20,275 bases of DNA from Pseudomonadota bacterium. GTDB lineage: Bacteria > Pseudomonadota > Gammaproteobacteria > Steroidobacterales > Steroidobacteraceae. Made by a program: the position numbers and the translations under genes. Every line of letters starts with the position of its first letter. Within the stretch, counting starts at the first letter, position 1. The DNA lies in contig JAJZLX010000675.1 of the NCBI GenBank assembly GCA_021850555.1, forward strand, positions 1 through 20,275, in the 5' to 3' direction. Under the pieces are notes generated by a model. It did not search any database, was not told where the DNA came from, and saw only the letters and a list, made by a program, of their open reading frames with translations. This document shows positions 1 to 7,692 of this stretch, piece after piece.

Positions 1-1
1 T

Positions 2-370
2 ACCTGCGGCAAGCCCTATGGGTTTTATCCGCAGGACAACTGCGGCACGACCTACTTCTCCATCGAGTTCAAGGGCGTCAACGCCCAGGGGTTCGGGGAT
101 TTCGGGGACGGCTTCTCGCCGGCGAACACCGCCTCCTCCCCCGGCGTGACGCTCCCCGGCTGCTCGGTGGCGGATGATTTCTCGCACGCGCTCGGGGATC
201 CGAACGAGGCCGTGTTGAGCGCCGCGCTTGGCTATATGGCCGATCCCTCGAGCAGCTCGTGTCCGGCGCCGAGCGGGCTCGGCTCCCCGGCGCTCGCGGC
301 CAAGCGCATGCGCGGCCCGCGCATCCGAGTGCGCTCGGCCCCGCGAGACATGCTGATCCTGCGCAGGTGA
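2..370 (+). CDS. S41-family peptidase, C-terminal end (partial)
   Basis: This is the last 122 codons of a gene that begins before the window; the frame is open from base 2 to a TGA at 368-370. The fragment has the C-terminal signature I associate with proteobacterial S41 (C-terminal-processing / tail-specific) peptidases: GKPYGF, then NCGTTYFSI, GVNAQGFGDF, a DGFSP segment, a Cys followed by VADDFSHALGD, and a final helix rich in Ala. S41 enzymes are serine proteases, usually exported, with a PDZ domain and a Ser-Lys catalytic pair; those parts would lie upstream and are not visible. The last 40 or so residues are Arg/Ser/Pro-rich and probably unstructured. The paired cysteines fit an extracytoplasmic protein. 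The family call rests only on recalled tail motifs, so it is moderate; the reading frame itself is secure. Confidence 0.62.
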   Translation, partial: TCGKPYGFYPQDNCGTTYFSIEFKGVNAQGFGDFGDGFSPANTASSPGVTLPGCSVADDFSHALGDPNEAVLSAALGYMADPSSSSCPAPSGLGSPALAAKRMRGPRIRVRSAPRDMLILRR

Positions 371-431
371 GGGGGCGCCGGTGGTCTTTTCGGAGAAGCC
401 CGGCGCGCCTCGGGGCGATGGGCGAGTGTTC

Positions 432-437
432 TATAAT
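432..437 (+). promoter_or_regulatory. Candidate -10 element (TATAAT)
   Basis: A perfect TATAAT stands in an otherwise very GC-rich gap, 136 bases before the ATG at 574. No convincing -35 hexamer lies 16-18 bases upstream (the bases there are CT/CG-rich), so this would be a -10-dominated promoter or chance. If used, it gives a leader of about 130 nt containing the two hairpins at 511-558. Confidence 0.35.
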
Positions 438-510
438 GGACCTCAGTTGAGTTCCGAAGGCTTGCATTGCCGCCCCCGCGGCCCCAGATCGGCCGCAGTG
501 CCTGGATGAG

Positions 511-558
511 CCCGGCCCGAGGCCGGGGGACCGAACCTCAAGGACCCCGAGCGGGTCC
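511..558 (+). promoter_or_regulatory. Two strong hairpins in the leader of the downstream gene
   Basis: CCCGGCC (511-517) and GGCCGGG (521-527) form a 7-bp stem around CGA. GGACCC (542-547) and GGGTCC (553-558) form a 6-bp stem around CGAGC. The second stem ends 15 bases before the ATG at 574, so it sits just upstream of, or partly over, the ribosome-binding region, where only a weak GAGA is visible. They could damp translation or stop transcription coming from the upstream peptidase gene. There is no T-tract, so a classic intrinsic terminator is unlikely. Confidence 0.4.
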
Positions 559-573
559 GCCACCGAGAATCCT

Positions 574-1380
574 ATGCTGAAGCGACTGACCCTTCCCCTG
601 GGCCTTGCCCTCGTGATGCTCGCCGGGACAGCCCTGGCCGCCGATCCCAACGCCCATCAGATCTACCTGGCGCTCAAAGGCGGCAATGTCGCCGAAGCCC
701 AGCAGATGATCCGACAGGTGCTGCGCGATCACCCCGGGAGCGCCAAGGCGCACTTCGTGGCGGCCGAGGTCGACGCCCGCGCCAGCAACTTCGGCCTCGC
801 GCGCCAGGAGCTCGCCAAGGCCGAGTCGATTGCGCCGGGCTTGCCGTTTGCGAGCGCCTACGCGGTGCGCGAGCTGCGCCGGCAGCTCGGGGAGGCCCCG
901 GGCGCCGGGCTCGCACGCCTGCCTTCGGCCCGCCGCCATGGCTCGAATCTCGGCTGGGCGCTGCTGCTGATCGGCGGGGTCATCGTCGTGTGGATGATCG
1001 TGCGCCGGCGCATGGCGGCGGCGAGCTACAACGCCTACCCGGGGCAGTTTCCCGGCGGCATGCCCCCGGGCGGACCGGCTGGGCCGATGGGGCCCGGCGG
1101 CTTTCCGCCGGGCTACGGCCCCGGGGGCGGCTCTGGAATCCTCGGGGGGCTCGGCACGGGCCTTGCCATGGGCGCCGGCATGGCCGCCGGGGAGGAGCTG
1201 GTCGATCACATGCTCGGGGGCAACTCGGGCGGCGGGATGATCCCCGATGCCAACGCCGGCCAGGCGATCGATCCTCAGGTCAACGCGGACATGGGCGGCA
1301 ACGACTTCGGCATGTCCGACCCGGGCTCCTGGGACGATGGGGGCGGGGGTGCGGGCGATGACGGCGGGGGCTGGAACTGA
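574..1380 (+). CDS. Exported TPR-like protein with one membrane helix and Gly-rich tail
   Basis: The 268-residue product begins with a signal peptide (Lys/Arg at 3-4, hydrophobic core to about residue 19, likely cleavage after ALA near 22). Residues 25-105 are helical and TPR-like: AEAQQMIRQVLRDHPGSAKA, then an ARQELAKAESIAPG helix. A Pro/Ala/Arg linker leads to a transmembrane helix at about 125-144, followed by Arg-Arg-Arg. After that comes a Pro/Gly/Met-rich stretch (155-187), a Gly/Ala/Met segment (188-215) and an acidic, glycine-rich C-terminus ending DDGGGWN. I do not recognise a named family. The layout suggests an envelope protein with its N-terminal domain in the periplasm, perhaps a scaffold. 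The Gly/Ala/Met segment resembles the end of the small protein at 10546-10947. The gene stands alone between the peptidase and a convergent antiporter. The ATG start is chosen because it gives a clean signal peptide, although its Shine-Dalgarno sequence is weak. Confidence 0.75.
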   Translation: MLKRLTLPLGLALVMLAGTALAADPNAHQIYLALKGGNVAEAQQMIRQVLRDHPGSAKAHFVAAEVDARASNFGLARQELAKAESIAPGLPFASAYAVRELRRQLGEAPGAGLARLPSARRHGSNLGWALLLIGGVIVVWMIVRRRMAAASYNAYPGQFPGGMPPGGPAGPMGPGGFPPGYGPGGGSGILGGLGTGLAMGAGMAAGEELVDHMLGGNSGGGMIPDANAGQAIDPQVNADMGGNDFGMSDPGSWDDGGGGAGDDGGGWN

Positions 1381-1401
1381 TTGCTGCGTTGCCGACCGCG
1401 G

Positions 1402-1415
1402 GAGCCTAGGGGCTC
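1402..1415. terminator. Possible bidirectional terminator hairpin
   Basis: GAGCC (1402-1406) and GGCTC (1411-1415) pair around TAGG, between two convergent genes whose stops are only about 25 bases apart. The stem covers the antiporter stop codon (TAG, read on the minus strand at 1408-1406). It is short and has no clear T-run. Confidence 0.25.
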
Positions 1416-2674
1416 TCGGGGGCTGAGGCTTCTGCCGCAACCGGGCCGACCCAGCGGCGCAGCAGCGGCCCGAGCGTGGTGGCCTGCACCAGGATGCTGA
1501 AGACCGCGATGAGGTAGGTGGCGGTCACGATCAGCTCCTGGGCCGGTCCGGCGGGCAGTGACAACGCGAGCGCGATGGACAGCGCCCCGCGCAGCCCCGC
1601 CCAGGTCATGAGCTTCACGAAGTGCGGCTCGAACTCCTGAAAGGGACGCATCAGACTGGTCGGTATCCCGACACTGACATAGCGCGCCGCCAGCACGAGC
1701 GGCAGTGCCGCCGCCGCGGGCAGCAGGTACTCGCGCACCGCGCCGGCGAGCGCCGTCAGCTCGAGGCCCACCAGCGCGAACACCAGCAGGTTCAACAGGT
1801 CATCGGTCAGCTCCCAGAAGACAAACAGCCGCTCGCGGGTGGGCGAGGGCGCGGCGAACTTGCGGCTGTCGTTGCCGACCATCAGTCCCATCACGACCGT
1901 GGCGATGGGCGCCGAGACCGCGAGCCCCTGGGCCGCGGCGTACCCGGAGGTGGCCATCGCGAGGGTGATCAGGATCTCCACCGTCGGGCTGTCCACGGTG
2001 CGCAGCAGCAGCATCCCGGCGAACCCCACCGCCAGGCCGAAGCCGATCCCGCCGAACACCTGCCGGCCGAAGAGCACCGCGACGTGCTGGACGCTGGGCT
2101 CGCTCATGCCGGTCAGCCCGAGCAGCACGACGAACACCACCACGCCGGTGCCGTCGTTGAACAGCGCCTCGCCGGTGATCTTGGTGAGCAGGGACTGCGG
2201 GATGCGGGCTTTCCTCAGCAGCCCGAGGACCGCGATCGGATCGGTGGGAGAGATGAGCGCCCCGAACAGCAGGCAATCGAGCAGCGGCAACCGTGTCCCC
2301 AAGAGGCGCGTCACGTAGAAGAACGTCCACCCAATCACAGCGGTCGAGATGACCACGCCCAGGGTGGCGAGCAGCAGCACGACCCAGCGGGCGCGCGCCA
2401 GACCTACGAAATCGACGTGCAGGCTCCCGGCGAACAACAGGAGACCGAGCAGACCGTGGAACACGAGCGCGGGGAAGTTGACCGCTTTCGCCACCTGCAC
2501 GCCCCAGGCCGTCACCTGCGGGACGAACGGACCCACCGCCACGGTGACCGCCGAGATGAGCAGCGCCACGCCCGTGATGCCGATCGATTCGGGCAGGCGC
2601 ACGAGCTTGTGGGTCGCGTAGCTGCTCAGGGCGACCACGGCAATCACCGCCGAGACCAGGGTAAAGATAGGCAT
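1406..2674 (-). CDS. CPA1-family cation/proton (Na+/H+) antiporter
   Basis: This 422-residue, strongly hydrophobic protein has about 12 membrane segments and matches bacterial CPA1 (NhaP-type) antiporters. Diagnostic motifs are ISPTDPIAVLGLL at 141-153 and GEALFNDGTGVVVF at 168-181. The Asn-Asp pair (173-174) is the conserved ion-binding pair of electroneutral CPA1 exchangers, which swap cytoplasmic Na+, K+ or Li+ for protons at the inner membrane. Length and motif spacing are normal, but there is no long cytoplasmic regulatory C-terminal domain. The last dozen or so residues are a short Ala/Glu/Ser/Pro tail. The start is supported by AAGGA seven bases before the ATG. The gene is divergent from the sigma factor with a 91-base gap, so the promoters may overlap. 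Ion specificity cannot be read from sequence. Confidence 0.9.
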   Translation of the reverse strand: MPIFTLVSAVIAVVALSSYATHKLVRLPESIGITGVALLISAVTVAVGPFVPQVTAWGVQVAKAVNFPALVFHGLLGLLLFAGSLHVDFVGLARARWVVLLLATLGVVISTAVIGWTFFYVTRLLGTRLPLLDCLLFGALISPTDPIAVLGLLRKARIPQSLLTKITGEALFNDGTGVVVFVVLLGLTGMSEPSVQHVAVLFGRQVFGGIGFGLAVGFAGMLLLRTVDSPTVEILITLAMATSGYAAAQGLAVSAPIATVVMGLMVGNDSRKFAAPSPTRERLFVFWELTDDLLNLLVFALVGLELTALAGAVREYLLPAAAALPLVLAARYVSVGIPTSLMRPFQEFEPHFVKLMTWAGLRGALSIALALSLPAGPAQELIVTATYLIAVFSILVQATTLGPLLRRWVGPVAAEASAPESP

Positions 2675-2701
2675 GCCACGTCCTTAAGCACAGGCGCGGA
2701 C

Positions 2702-2730
2702 TTCAGATTATGGCATGACCTGAGTACACT
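2702..2730 (+). promoter_or_regulatory. Candidate sigma70-type promoter for the ECF sigma gene
   Basis: TTCAGA (2702-2707) and TACACT (2725-2730) are separated by 17 bases, each matching four of six consensus positions, and would give a leader of about 30 nt. The same short gap carries CATAAT on the opposite strand, a possible -10 for the antiporter, so the two promoters may overlap. This is a motif match only. Confidence 0.35.
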
Positions 2731-2765
2731 CCCGGGCACGACCGCCGTGCAATCGGGGAGCGAGC

Positions 2766-3338
2766 TTGGTCGATGAGCGCCGCAGGCAGCTGCTGGGCCA
2801 GTTTCTCGGCCACCGGGTGGCATTGCGCCGGTATCTGAGAAAATTCACCTCCGGCGCCGAAGACATCGATGATCTGGTGCAGGAAGCGTATGTGCGCGTG
2901 TGCGCCATGCCGCAAGGGCAGGAGGTCGAATCCCCGCGCGCGCTGATCTTTCGCATTGCGCGCAACCTCGCGGTGGACCGCGCCCGTCAGACGAGCGCCC
3001 ACGCCACCGATCCGGTGGCGGACTTCGAGCCCCTGGACGTCTCATCCCCTGAGGCAGGTCCGGACGAGCAGGCCGATACGCGCCGCCGTTTCGAGTCCTT
3101 CTGTGCCGCGGTGGACGAGCTGCCGCCGATCTGCCGGCGGGTGTTCGTGCTGCGCAAGGTCTACCAGCTCTCGCACGAGGAGATCGCCGAAGTGCTCGGC
3201 ATGTCGCACAGCACCATCGAGAAGCACGTGACCAAGGGGCTCGTGCGCTGCCGGGACCGGCTGCGAGAGCTGGGACTGCTCGATGAGCCGGACCTCGAGG
3301 CGCCGCTGCGCAAGCGCTCGGACGGAGAGAGTCCGTGA
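2766..3338 (+). CDS. fecI: ECF RNA polymerase sigma factor, FecI type
   Basis: The 190-residue protein has the two sigma70 domains of ECF factors. Region 2 lies at about 16-78 with IDDLVQEAYVRV (34-45), the core-polymerase and -10 recognition part, including RALIFRIARNLAVDRAR. Region 4 lies at about 112-165 with a helix-turn-helix YQLSHEEIAEVLGMSHSTIEK. FecI-type factors direct transcription of outer-membrane receptor genes when a surface signal passes through FecR. The start is a TTG at 2766 preceded by GGGGAG at a good distance; no better start was seen. The stop overlaps the fecR start (GTGA), implying translational coupling. Its likely targets are the two receptor genes just downstream. 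The symbol names the family role; iron regulation itself is inferred from family and context. Confidence 0.88.
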   Translation: MVDERRRQLLGQFLGHRVALRRYLRKFTSGAEDIDDLVQEAYVRVCAMPQGQEVESPRALIFRIARNLAVDRARQTSAHATDPVADFEPLDVSSPEAGPDEQADTRRRFESFCAAVDELPPICRRVFVLRKVYQLSHEEIAEVLGMSHSTIEKHVTKGLVRCRDRLRELGLLDEPDLEAPLRKRSDGESP

Positions 3339-4363
3339 ACAGGGTGGTGAGGCTCAAGCCGCAAGCCGAGATCGACGAGGAGGCGGCCGCCTGGACCTGG
3401 CGGCTCGATCGCGGGGAGCTCACTGCCGAGGAGCGCTCACGGCTGACGGATTGGCTGCGCCAGGACGCCCGTCACCGCCGCGCCTTCGGGGAGCTCAATC
3501 GGACCTGGCGCTCGCTCGATCGGCTCTCGCAGGTGAAGCGCGAGGAGAAGATCGCCGCCCTGGCGCGCGCCACGCGCCGCGGGAGCCCCCGCCGGCACGC
3601 CTCGATGCGCTGGGCCGCCGCGGCGGCGCTCGCACTGGCGCTGATCGGCTCGGCCTGGTGGCTGGCCCGGATGGCCGGCACTCAGGAATACTCCACCGCC
3701 GTGGGACAGGAGCGCACCGTGAGGCTCGCCGACGGCTCGGTGGCGGTCCTCAACACCAACACGCGGATCGAGGTCCGCTTCAGCGGCGCCCGCCGCGACA
3801 TCTACCTGCTGCGGGGCGAGGCGCATTTCCACGACACGCCGGATCCGGCCAGACCGTTCTTCGTCCACGCCGGTGAGGCGGTGGTCCAGGCGATAGGCAC
3901 CCGCTTCGAGGTGAGGCTGCATGCCGACCGGCGCATCGATGTGCTGGTCGATGAGGGGCGGGTCGAGGTGCGCACCGGGAGCGGTCCCGCACAGGGCTTC
4001 GGCCCGTTCCCGCTCGCGCTCGGCCCGCAGCGGGTCCGCGCGCTCAGCGCCGGTGAGCGATTGTCGATCGACGGCGAGCGCATGAAGGTTGTGTCGGTGA
4101 GCCCCCGGCGCATCGCCGACGATCTCGCCTGGCGCCGCGGAGCGCTGGTGTTTGACGATGAGCCGCTCGCGCGGGCCGCAGCCAAGGTCGCTCGCTACAC
4201 CCGCGAGCGCATCCTGCTCGAGGGGCGGGCGGTCGGGCGGCTGCGCATCAGCGGCCGGTTCAGGACGAACGATGTCCCCGGATTCTTCAAGGCCCTCGCC
4301 ACTGCACTGCCCGTTCGGGTCATTCACCGCCCGCCGAACCGCATCCTCCTTAAGCTCCGCTAG
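3335..4363 (+). CDS. fecR: FecR-type anti-sigma factor / signal transducer
   Basis: The 342-residue inner-membrane regulator has the full FecR layout. An N-terminal DUF4880-like cytoplasmic domain (about 14-60; AAAWTWRLDRGELTAEERSR) binds the sigma factor. One membrane helix lies at about 92-112. A periplasmic FecR domain follows (about 118-215; TAVGQERTVRLADGSVAVLN, then GEAHFHD and GTRFEVR). The C-terminal domain (about 265-342; LAWRRGALVFDDEPLA, then RISGRFRTND) has the secretin-like fold that contacts the receptor signalling domain. The GTG start overlaps the sigma stop by four bases. Family knowledge: FecR holds or licenses the sigma factor until a ligand-loaded receptor signals across the periplasm. 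The receptor at 7693-10503 carries the matching STN domain and is the likely partner. Confidence 0.9.
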   Translation: MNRVVRLKPQAEIDEEAAAWTWRLDRGELTAEERSRLTDWLRQDARHRRAFGELNRTWRSLDRLSQVKREEKIAALARATRRGSPRRHASMRWAAAAALALALIGSAWWLARMAGTQEYSTAVGQERTVRLADGSVAVLNTNTRIEVRFSGARRDIYLLRGEAHFHDTPDPARPFFVHAGEAVVQAIGTRFEVRLHADRRIDVLVDEGRVEVRTGSGPAQGFGPFPLALGPQRVRALSAGERLSIDGERMKVVSVSPRRIADDLAWRRGALVFDDEPLARAAAKVARYTRERILLEGRAVGRLRISGRFRTNDVPGFFKALATALPVRVIHRPPNRILLKLR

Positions 4364-4395
4364 CCCGCGCCACGGCAAGGCGCGCCGCACGAACG

Positions 4396-4420
4396 ATTCC
4401 GTTGCGTTCGAGCAACGAAT
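4396..4420 (+). repeat. Inverted repeat downstream of fecR
   Basis: The left arm 4396-4405 (ATTCCGTTGC) pairs with the right arm 4412-4420 (GCAACGAAT), with one bulged C and a six-base loop. It starts 33 bases after the fecR stop. No T-tract follows, so it may be a weak or Rho-assisted terminator, an mRNA end, or an operator for the receptor promoter region just downstream. Confidence 0.4.
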
Positions 4421-4433
4421 GGGGCTTGTGCGT

Positions 4434-4445
4434 ATTTCCGGAAAT
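4434..4445. promoter_or_regulatory. Perfect 12-bp palindrome, candidate operator
   Basis: ATTTCCGGAAAT is a perfect dyad about 225 bases before the first receptor gene. It contains GGAAAT (4440-4445), which resembles the -35 hexamer I recall for FecI-dependent promoters. It could therefore be the -35 of the sigma factor encoded upstream, the site of a dimeric regulator, or both. The palindrome is seen directly; its use is inference. Confidence 0.4.
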
Positions 4446-4454
4446 TCCAGGCTC

Positions 4455-4469
4455 TGGCACAAGTTCTGC
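4455..4469 (+). promoter_or_regulatory. Sigma54-like -24/-12 element
   Basis: TGGCAC (4455-4460), five bases, then CTGC (4466-4469) keeps the obligatory GG-N10-GC spacing and differs from the TGGCAC-N5-TTGC consensus at one position. It would start transcription near 4480, leaving a leader of roughly 190 nt. A sigma54 promoter for a receptor under FecI control would be unusual, and no enhancer-binding activator gene is in the window. A chance match is quite possible. Confidence 0.3.
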
Positions 4470-4667
4470 GCAGGGAGTGGCGGATTTTTCCCCTTCGTTC
4501 GTCGTCATGGCTAGGGCCCTGCCGACCCATTCGGCGGGACTTGCGGACACGGCATCGAGGGCCCGAACGGGCAGGGCCGCGCACCGTGCGAGGGGAGCAG
4601 TGCAAAGACCGAGGCGGGCCGGCGTCGCCGGAGCGCTTATTCCTGAAACACCTTGGGAGTCATGATC

Positions 4668-7274
4668 ATGATGCGCAGAAACTACCTGGTGGCCCTGGCG
4701 GTGGCGGCGAGCCTCGGATCGGGTGTCGCCACAGTCACGTATGCCGCCCAACCGAGCGCGGCCCCGACCGGTGAGCTCGCCGAGGTCATCGTCACCGCGA
4801 CCAAGCGCAAGACGCTCGCGCAGGATACGCCGATCAGCATGACGGTACTCACCGCGGCCGACATCGCCAATCGCGGCCTGACGGACTTCAACACCCTGGC
4901 GCAAGGCGTTCCGGGACTTGCGATGCGCACCTCCGGCCCCAATGAGACCGAATACGAGATGCGCGGCTTGAATTCCTCCGGCGGCAACACCTCGATGGTC
5001 GGGGTGTACTTCGATGACATCGCCCTCTCGGCTCCCGCCTCGGAGCAGCTCGGCAAGGTGATCATCGACCCGAATCTCTACGATCTGCAGCGCGTGGAGG
5101 TTCTGCACGGCCCGCAGGGGACGCTGTACGGCTCGAGCTCCATGGGCGGCACGGTCCGGCTCATTCCCGCCATGCCGCAGCTCGGGACTTTCGATGCCAC
5201 CGGGGAGACGATCGTCTCCGACACCGGCTCCGGCGGCAGCATAAACTTCGCGCAAAACGGCATGGTGAACCTGCCGCTCGGCTCGACGGTCGCCCTGAGG
5301 CTGGTCGGTTCCGCCTCCTCGACCAGCGGCTGGCTCAACCGCTACGTTCTCGCCGACAACTCCGTGCAGTCGGACACCTGCTCGAGCACCCCGTGTTACC
5401 GGCCCAGCAATTTCTACACGGCGCCGATCATCTCGACCACCACGGGCGTGAACTCCTCGACGGATGACTCGTTCCGCGCGATCCTGCTCTACAAGCCCAA
5501 CGACCGGCTCACGATCATACCGATGATCATGTGGCAGAAGGGCACGGCCAACGCACCGAACGCGGTCGACGTCAACGGGTCCCCGACCAACCCGACCATG
5601 CCGAGTCCGAAGGGCCATTACGAGATCTACCAGACCTCCGAGCCACAATGGGATCGATTCACGCTGGGGAGCTTCAAGGTCGAATACGCGGTCACGCCGG
5701 ACATCGGCCTCACCTCGATCACCGGCTTGTGGACCAACCACTCCCTGTTCTCGCAGGACGGCACCGAGGAGAATGAGAGCTCCTCGGGTCTCGGGTCGGC
5801 CACGCAGGCCTTTCCCTACAACGTCAACCCGTCCGATCCCGCCTACCCCTACCCGTCCCCGAGCAATGACGGCTTCGGCGGCAACGGTCTCGGCCCGACG
5901 GGCCCGGGCCCTTTCGGCCCCGGGGTCGAGGAGCGCGATTACACCAGGCAGATCAGCGAGGAGTTCCGCCTCGCCTCAACGGGCCGGGGACCTGTGCAGT
6001 GGCTCGCGGGATACTACTACCAGGACCTGCAGTCCGAATGGGACATGTGGTCGGTCATGCCGCAGGCGGGCGCCCTCGCCAATATTTACGTCGACTACCA
6101 GCCGCAGACCATCCTGCAGAACGCCTTCTTCGGCAACATCTCCTGGGAATTCGTGCACGGACTCACCGCCTCGGTGGGAGTGCGCTGGTATCACTACTCC
6201 TATGCCCAGAGGAACACCGAGTGGGGTGATTTCACCCCGTACGGCTTCGAGAATCTGCTGAGCGGCTCCCCGACGGTGGCCGGAAACACCAAGGCCTTGG
6301 TCACCAGCGCGGGGGGCAGCGCGAGTGGAACCAACCCGCGCTTCAACCTCACCTGGCAGATCGACGCCGATCACATGGTGTACCTCACGATCGCCAAGGG
6401 CTTTCGCCTGGGCGGCACGGACCAGCCCTTCGTCGGCTACAACCACCCGGTGACGAGCGCGGACTGCGCTGCGCCCTCGTCGCTGGTGGTGATTCAGCAG
6501 TGCGGCCTGCAGGCGAAGCTTTCCGCCACGCCCACCCAGCCTGGCACCACCTACACCTCGCTCGCGAACTTCCCCAATGTCAACTCGCAGGGCGTGCCGC
6601 AGTTCAGGTCTGACTCGGTGTGGGACTACGAGATCGGAACCAAGAACGAGTTCTTTCACAATCGCGCCATGTTCAACATGACGTGGTATTTCGAGCGCTG
6701 GATGGATCCGCAGATCGCGACGAACATCGCCGGCTTCGGCTTCACCGTGAACGGCGGCAACGCCAACATCTACGGCATGGAGACTTCGTTCCGCGCGGAT
6801 CTCGGCCATGGGTTCGATTTCGCGACGGACTGGGGGTACACGCACAGCAAGTTCCTGACCAACAGCGCCATCGACGGCATACCCGCCGGCTACTCCGTGC
6901 CGGACACGCCCAAGGTCACCGGCTCGGTGTCGATCAATTACCATCACTACTTGACCGACGAGATGACGTTCATCGGCAACGCCACCTACAGCTATGTCGG
7001 ATCCCGGTACGACCTGCCTTACGGCGTCACGGTATATCTCAACAACATCAGCCAGACCCAGATCAATCTGCCATCCTACGGGATATTGAATCTGCGCGCC
7101 GGCGTTCGCACGGCGAAATGGACCGCGGCGCTGTTCGTCGACAACGCGACGGACAAGCAAACGCTGCTCGATCCGCTGCCGCAGATCAACATCGCAATTC
7201 CGCAGTACACGCGCTACATCGTGAATCAGCCGATCACCTACGGCATGGACGTGAGCTACAGCTTCGGCAGGTAA
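4668..7274 (+). CDS. TonB-dependent outer-membrane receptor without STN domain
   Basis: The 868-residue outer-membrane transporter starts with a signal peptide (MMRRNYLVALAVAASLG to a TYA|AQ cleavage). A TonB-box-like AEVIVTATKR precedes the plug domain, where MRGLNSSGGNTSMVGVYFDD, QRVEVLHGPQGTLYGSSSMG and GTVRLIP are typical. The rest is a 22-strand-type barrel with features such as EEFRLAST and AKGFRLGG. It should import a bound ligand, often an iron chelate, using TonB energy. No N-terminal signalling domain is present, so it probably cannot talk to FecR itself. I chose ATG 4668 because GGGAG (4655-4659) lies eight bases upstream; ATG 4662 is too close to it and TTG 4653 overlaps it. It is closely similar along its length to the next receptor. 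The protein ends SYSFGR, not in an aromatic residue. Substrate unknown. Confidence 0.92.
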   Translation: MMRRNYLVALAVAASLGSGVATVTYAAQPSAAPTGELAEVIVTATKRKTLAQDTPISMTVLTAADIANRGLTDFNTLAQGVPGLAMRTSGPNETEYEMRGLNSSGGNTSMVGVYFDDIALSAPASEQLGKVIIDPNLYDLQRVEVLHGPQGTLYGSSSMGGTVRLIPAMPQLGTFDATGETIVSDTGSGGSINFAQNGMVNLPLGSTVALRLVGSASSTSGWLNRYVLADNSVQSDTCSSTPCYRPSNFYTAPIISTTTGVNSSTDDSFRAILLYKPNDRLTIIPMIMWQKGTANAPNAVDVNGSPTNPTMPSPKGHYEIYQTSEPQWDRFTLGSFKVEYAVTPDIGLTSITGLWTNHSLFSQDGTEENESSSGLGSATQAFPYNVNPSDPAYPYPSPSNDGFGGNGLGPTGPGPFGPGVEERDYTRQISEEFRLASTGRGPVQWLAGYYYQDLQSEWDMWSVMPQAGALANIYVDYQPQTILQNAFFGNISWEFVHGLTASVGVRWYHYSYAQRNTEWGDFTPYGFENLLSGSPTVAGNTKALVTSAGGSASGTNPRFNLTWQIDADHMVYLTIAKGFRLGGTDQPFVGYNHPVTSADCAAPSSLVVIQQCGLQAKLSATPTQPGTTYTSLANFPNVNSQGVPQFRSDSVWDYEIGTKNEFFHNRAMFNMTWYFERWMDPQIATNIAGFGFTVNGGNANIYGMETSFRADLGHGFDFATDWGYTHSKFLTNSAIDGIPAGYSVPDTPKVTGSVSINYHHYLTDEMTFIGNATYSYVGSRYDLPYGVTVYLNNISQTQINLPSYGILNLRAGVRTAKWTAALFVDNATDKQTLLDPLPQINIAIPQYTRYIVNQPITYGMDVSYSFGR

Positions 7275-7303
7275 TCGCGGGGCGCGGGGCGCGGCGAGCG
7301 CCG

Positions 7304-7351
7304 GCAGGGGGCCGATGCCTTCTCGGGGGCAGGCATCGTGCCGCCCCCTGC
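7304..7351 (+). terminator. Long two-part hairpin between the receptor genes
   Basis: The outer arms GCAGGGGGC (7304-7312) and GCCCCCTGC (7343-7351) and the inner arms CGATGCCT (7313-7320) and AGGCATCG (7331-7338) are all perfect, giving 17 paired bases with a 10-base loop and a 4-base bulge (7339-7342). It begins 29 bases after the first receptor's stop. There is no T-tract. It could end or stabilise the upstream transcript, or attenuate read-through into the second receptor. Confidence 0.5.
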
Positions 7352-7575
7352 GCTGCCCGCATGCGCACCGCCAGGCCGAAACGGTCACAGGGGGGCGAGG
7401 CGACCCACGCGGGGGGGGCGCCGAGGCATGAAAGCCGGGCGCGCACGGGCCGCCCGCGGCTCATTCATCACAGGCCGCTTGTCAACGGTGTGGCGGGAGC
7501 CGCATCATGGTTGCGCCGATGCAGGGAGCATGATTCAGCCGGGAGGGGGGAGGCGCCTGGCGTCGTGGTTGCTGC

Positions 7576-7603
7576 TTGCAACTGATCTATCAAAGAATAT
7601 CCA
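7576..7603 (+). promoter_or_regulatory. AT-rich promoter-like patch before the second receptor
   Basis: TTGCAA (7576-7581), 16 bases, then TATCCA (7598-7603) lie in an AT-rich island of about 45 bases that stands out from the GC-rich surroundings. This suggests the second receptor has its own promoter and that the TTG at 7576, though in frame, is part of the promoter and not the start codon. The rest of the gap from 7275 holds the hairpin at 7304-7351 and a purine-rich GGGAGGGGGGAGG (7541-7553), and no gene I can support. Confidence 0.4.
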
Positions 7604-7692
7604 ATACTTACAAGCGACTCTTCGAGGTGCCGTGCGCCATCAGTCCGCCTCGTTCCGCTGAGGTCCGGCCGAATCGAGGGCCGGCGCAGCGC

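Noticed and set aside
1622..2776. Long plus-strand open frame opposite the antiporter
   Set aside because: Its product is Gln/His/Arg/Glu-rich with no domain, the usual antisense image of a GC-rich membrane-protein gene; the minus strand carries clear CPA1 motifs.
4350..5741. Long minus-strand open frame opposite the first receptor
   Set aside because: Arg/Gly/Val/His-rich shadow with no recognisable fold; the plus strand shows signal peptide, plug and barrel motifs.
5976..7388. 470-codon minus-strand frame opposite the first receptor's barrel
   Set aside because: Same antisense composition; no domain, no ribosome-binding site noticed.
7275..7692. Cobalamin or other riboswitch before the second receptor
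   Set aside because: No B12-box-like conserved sequence was found; the clear structure is a simple bulged hairpin.
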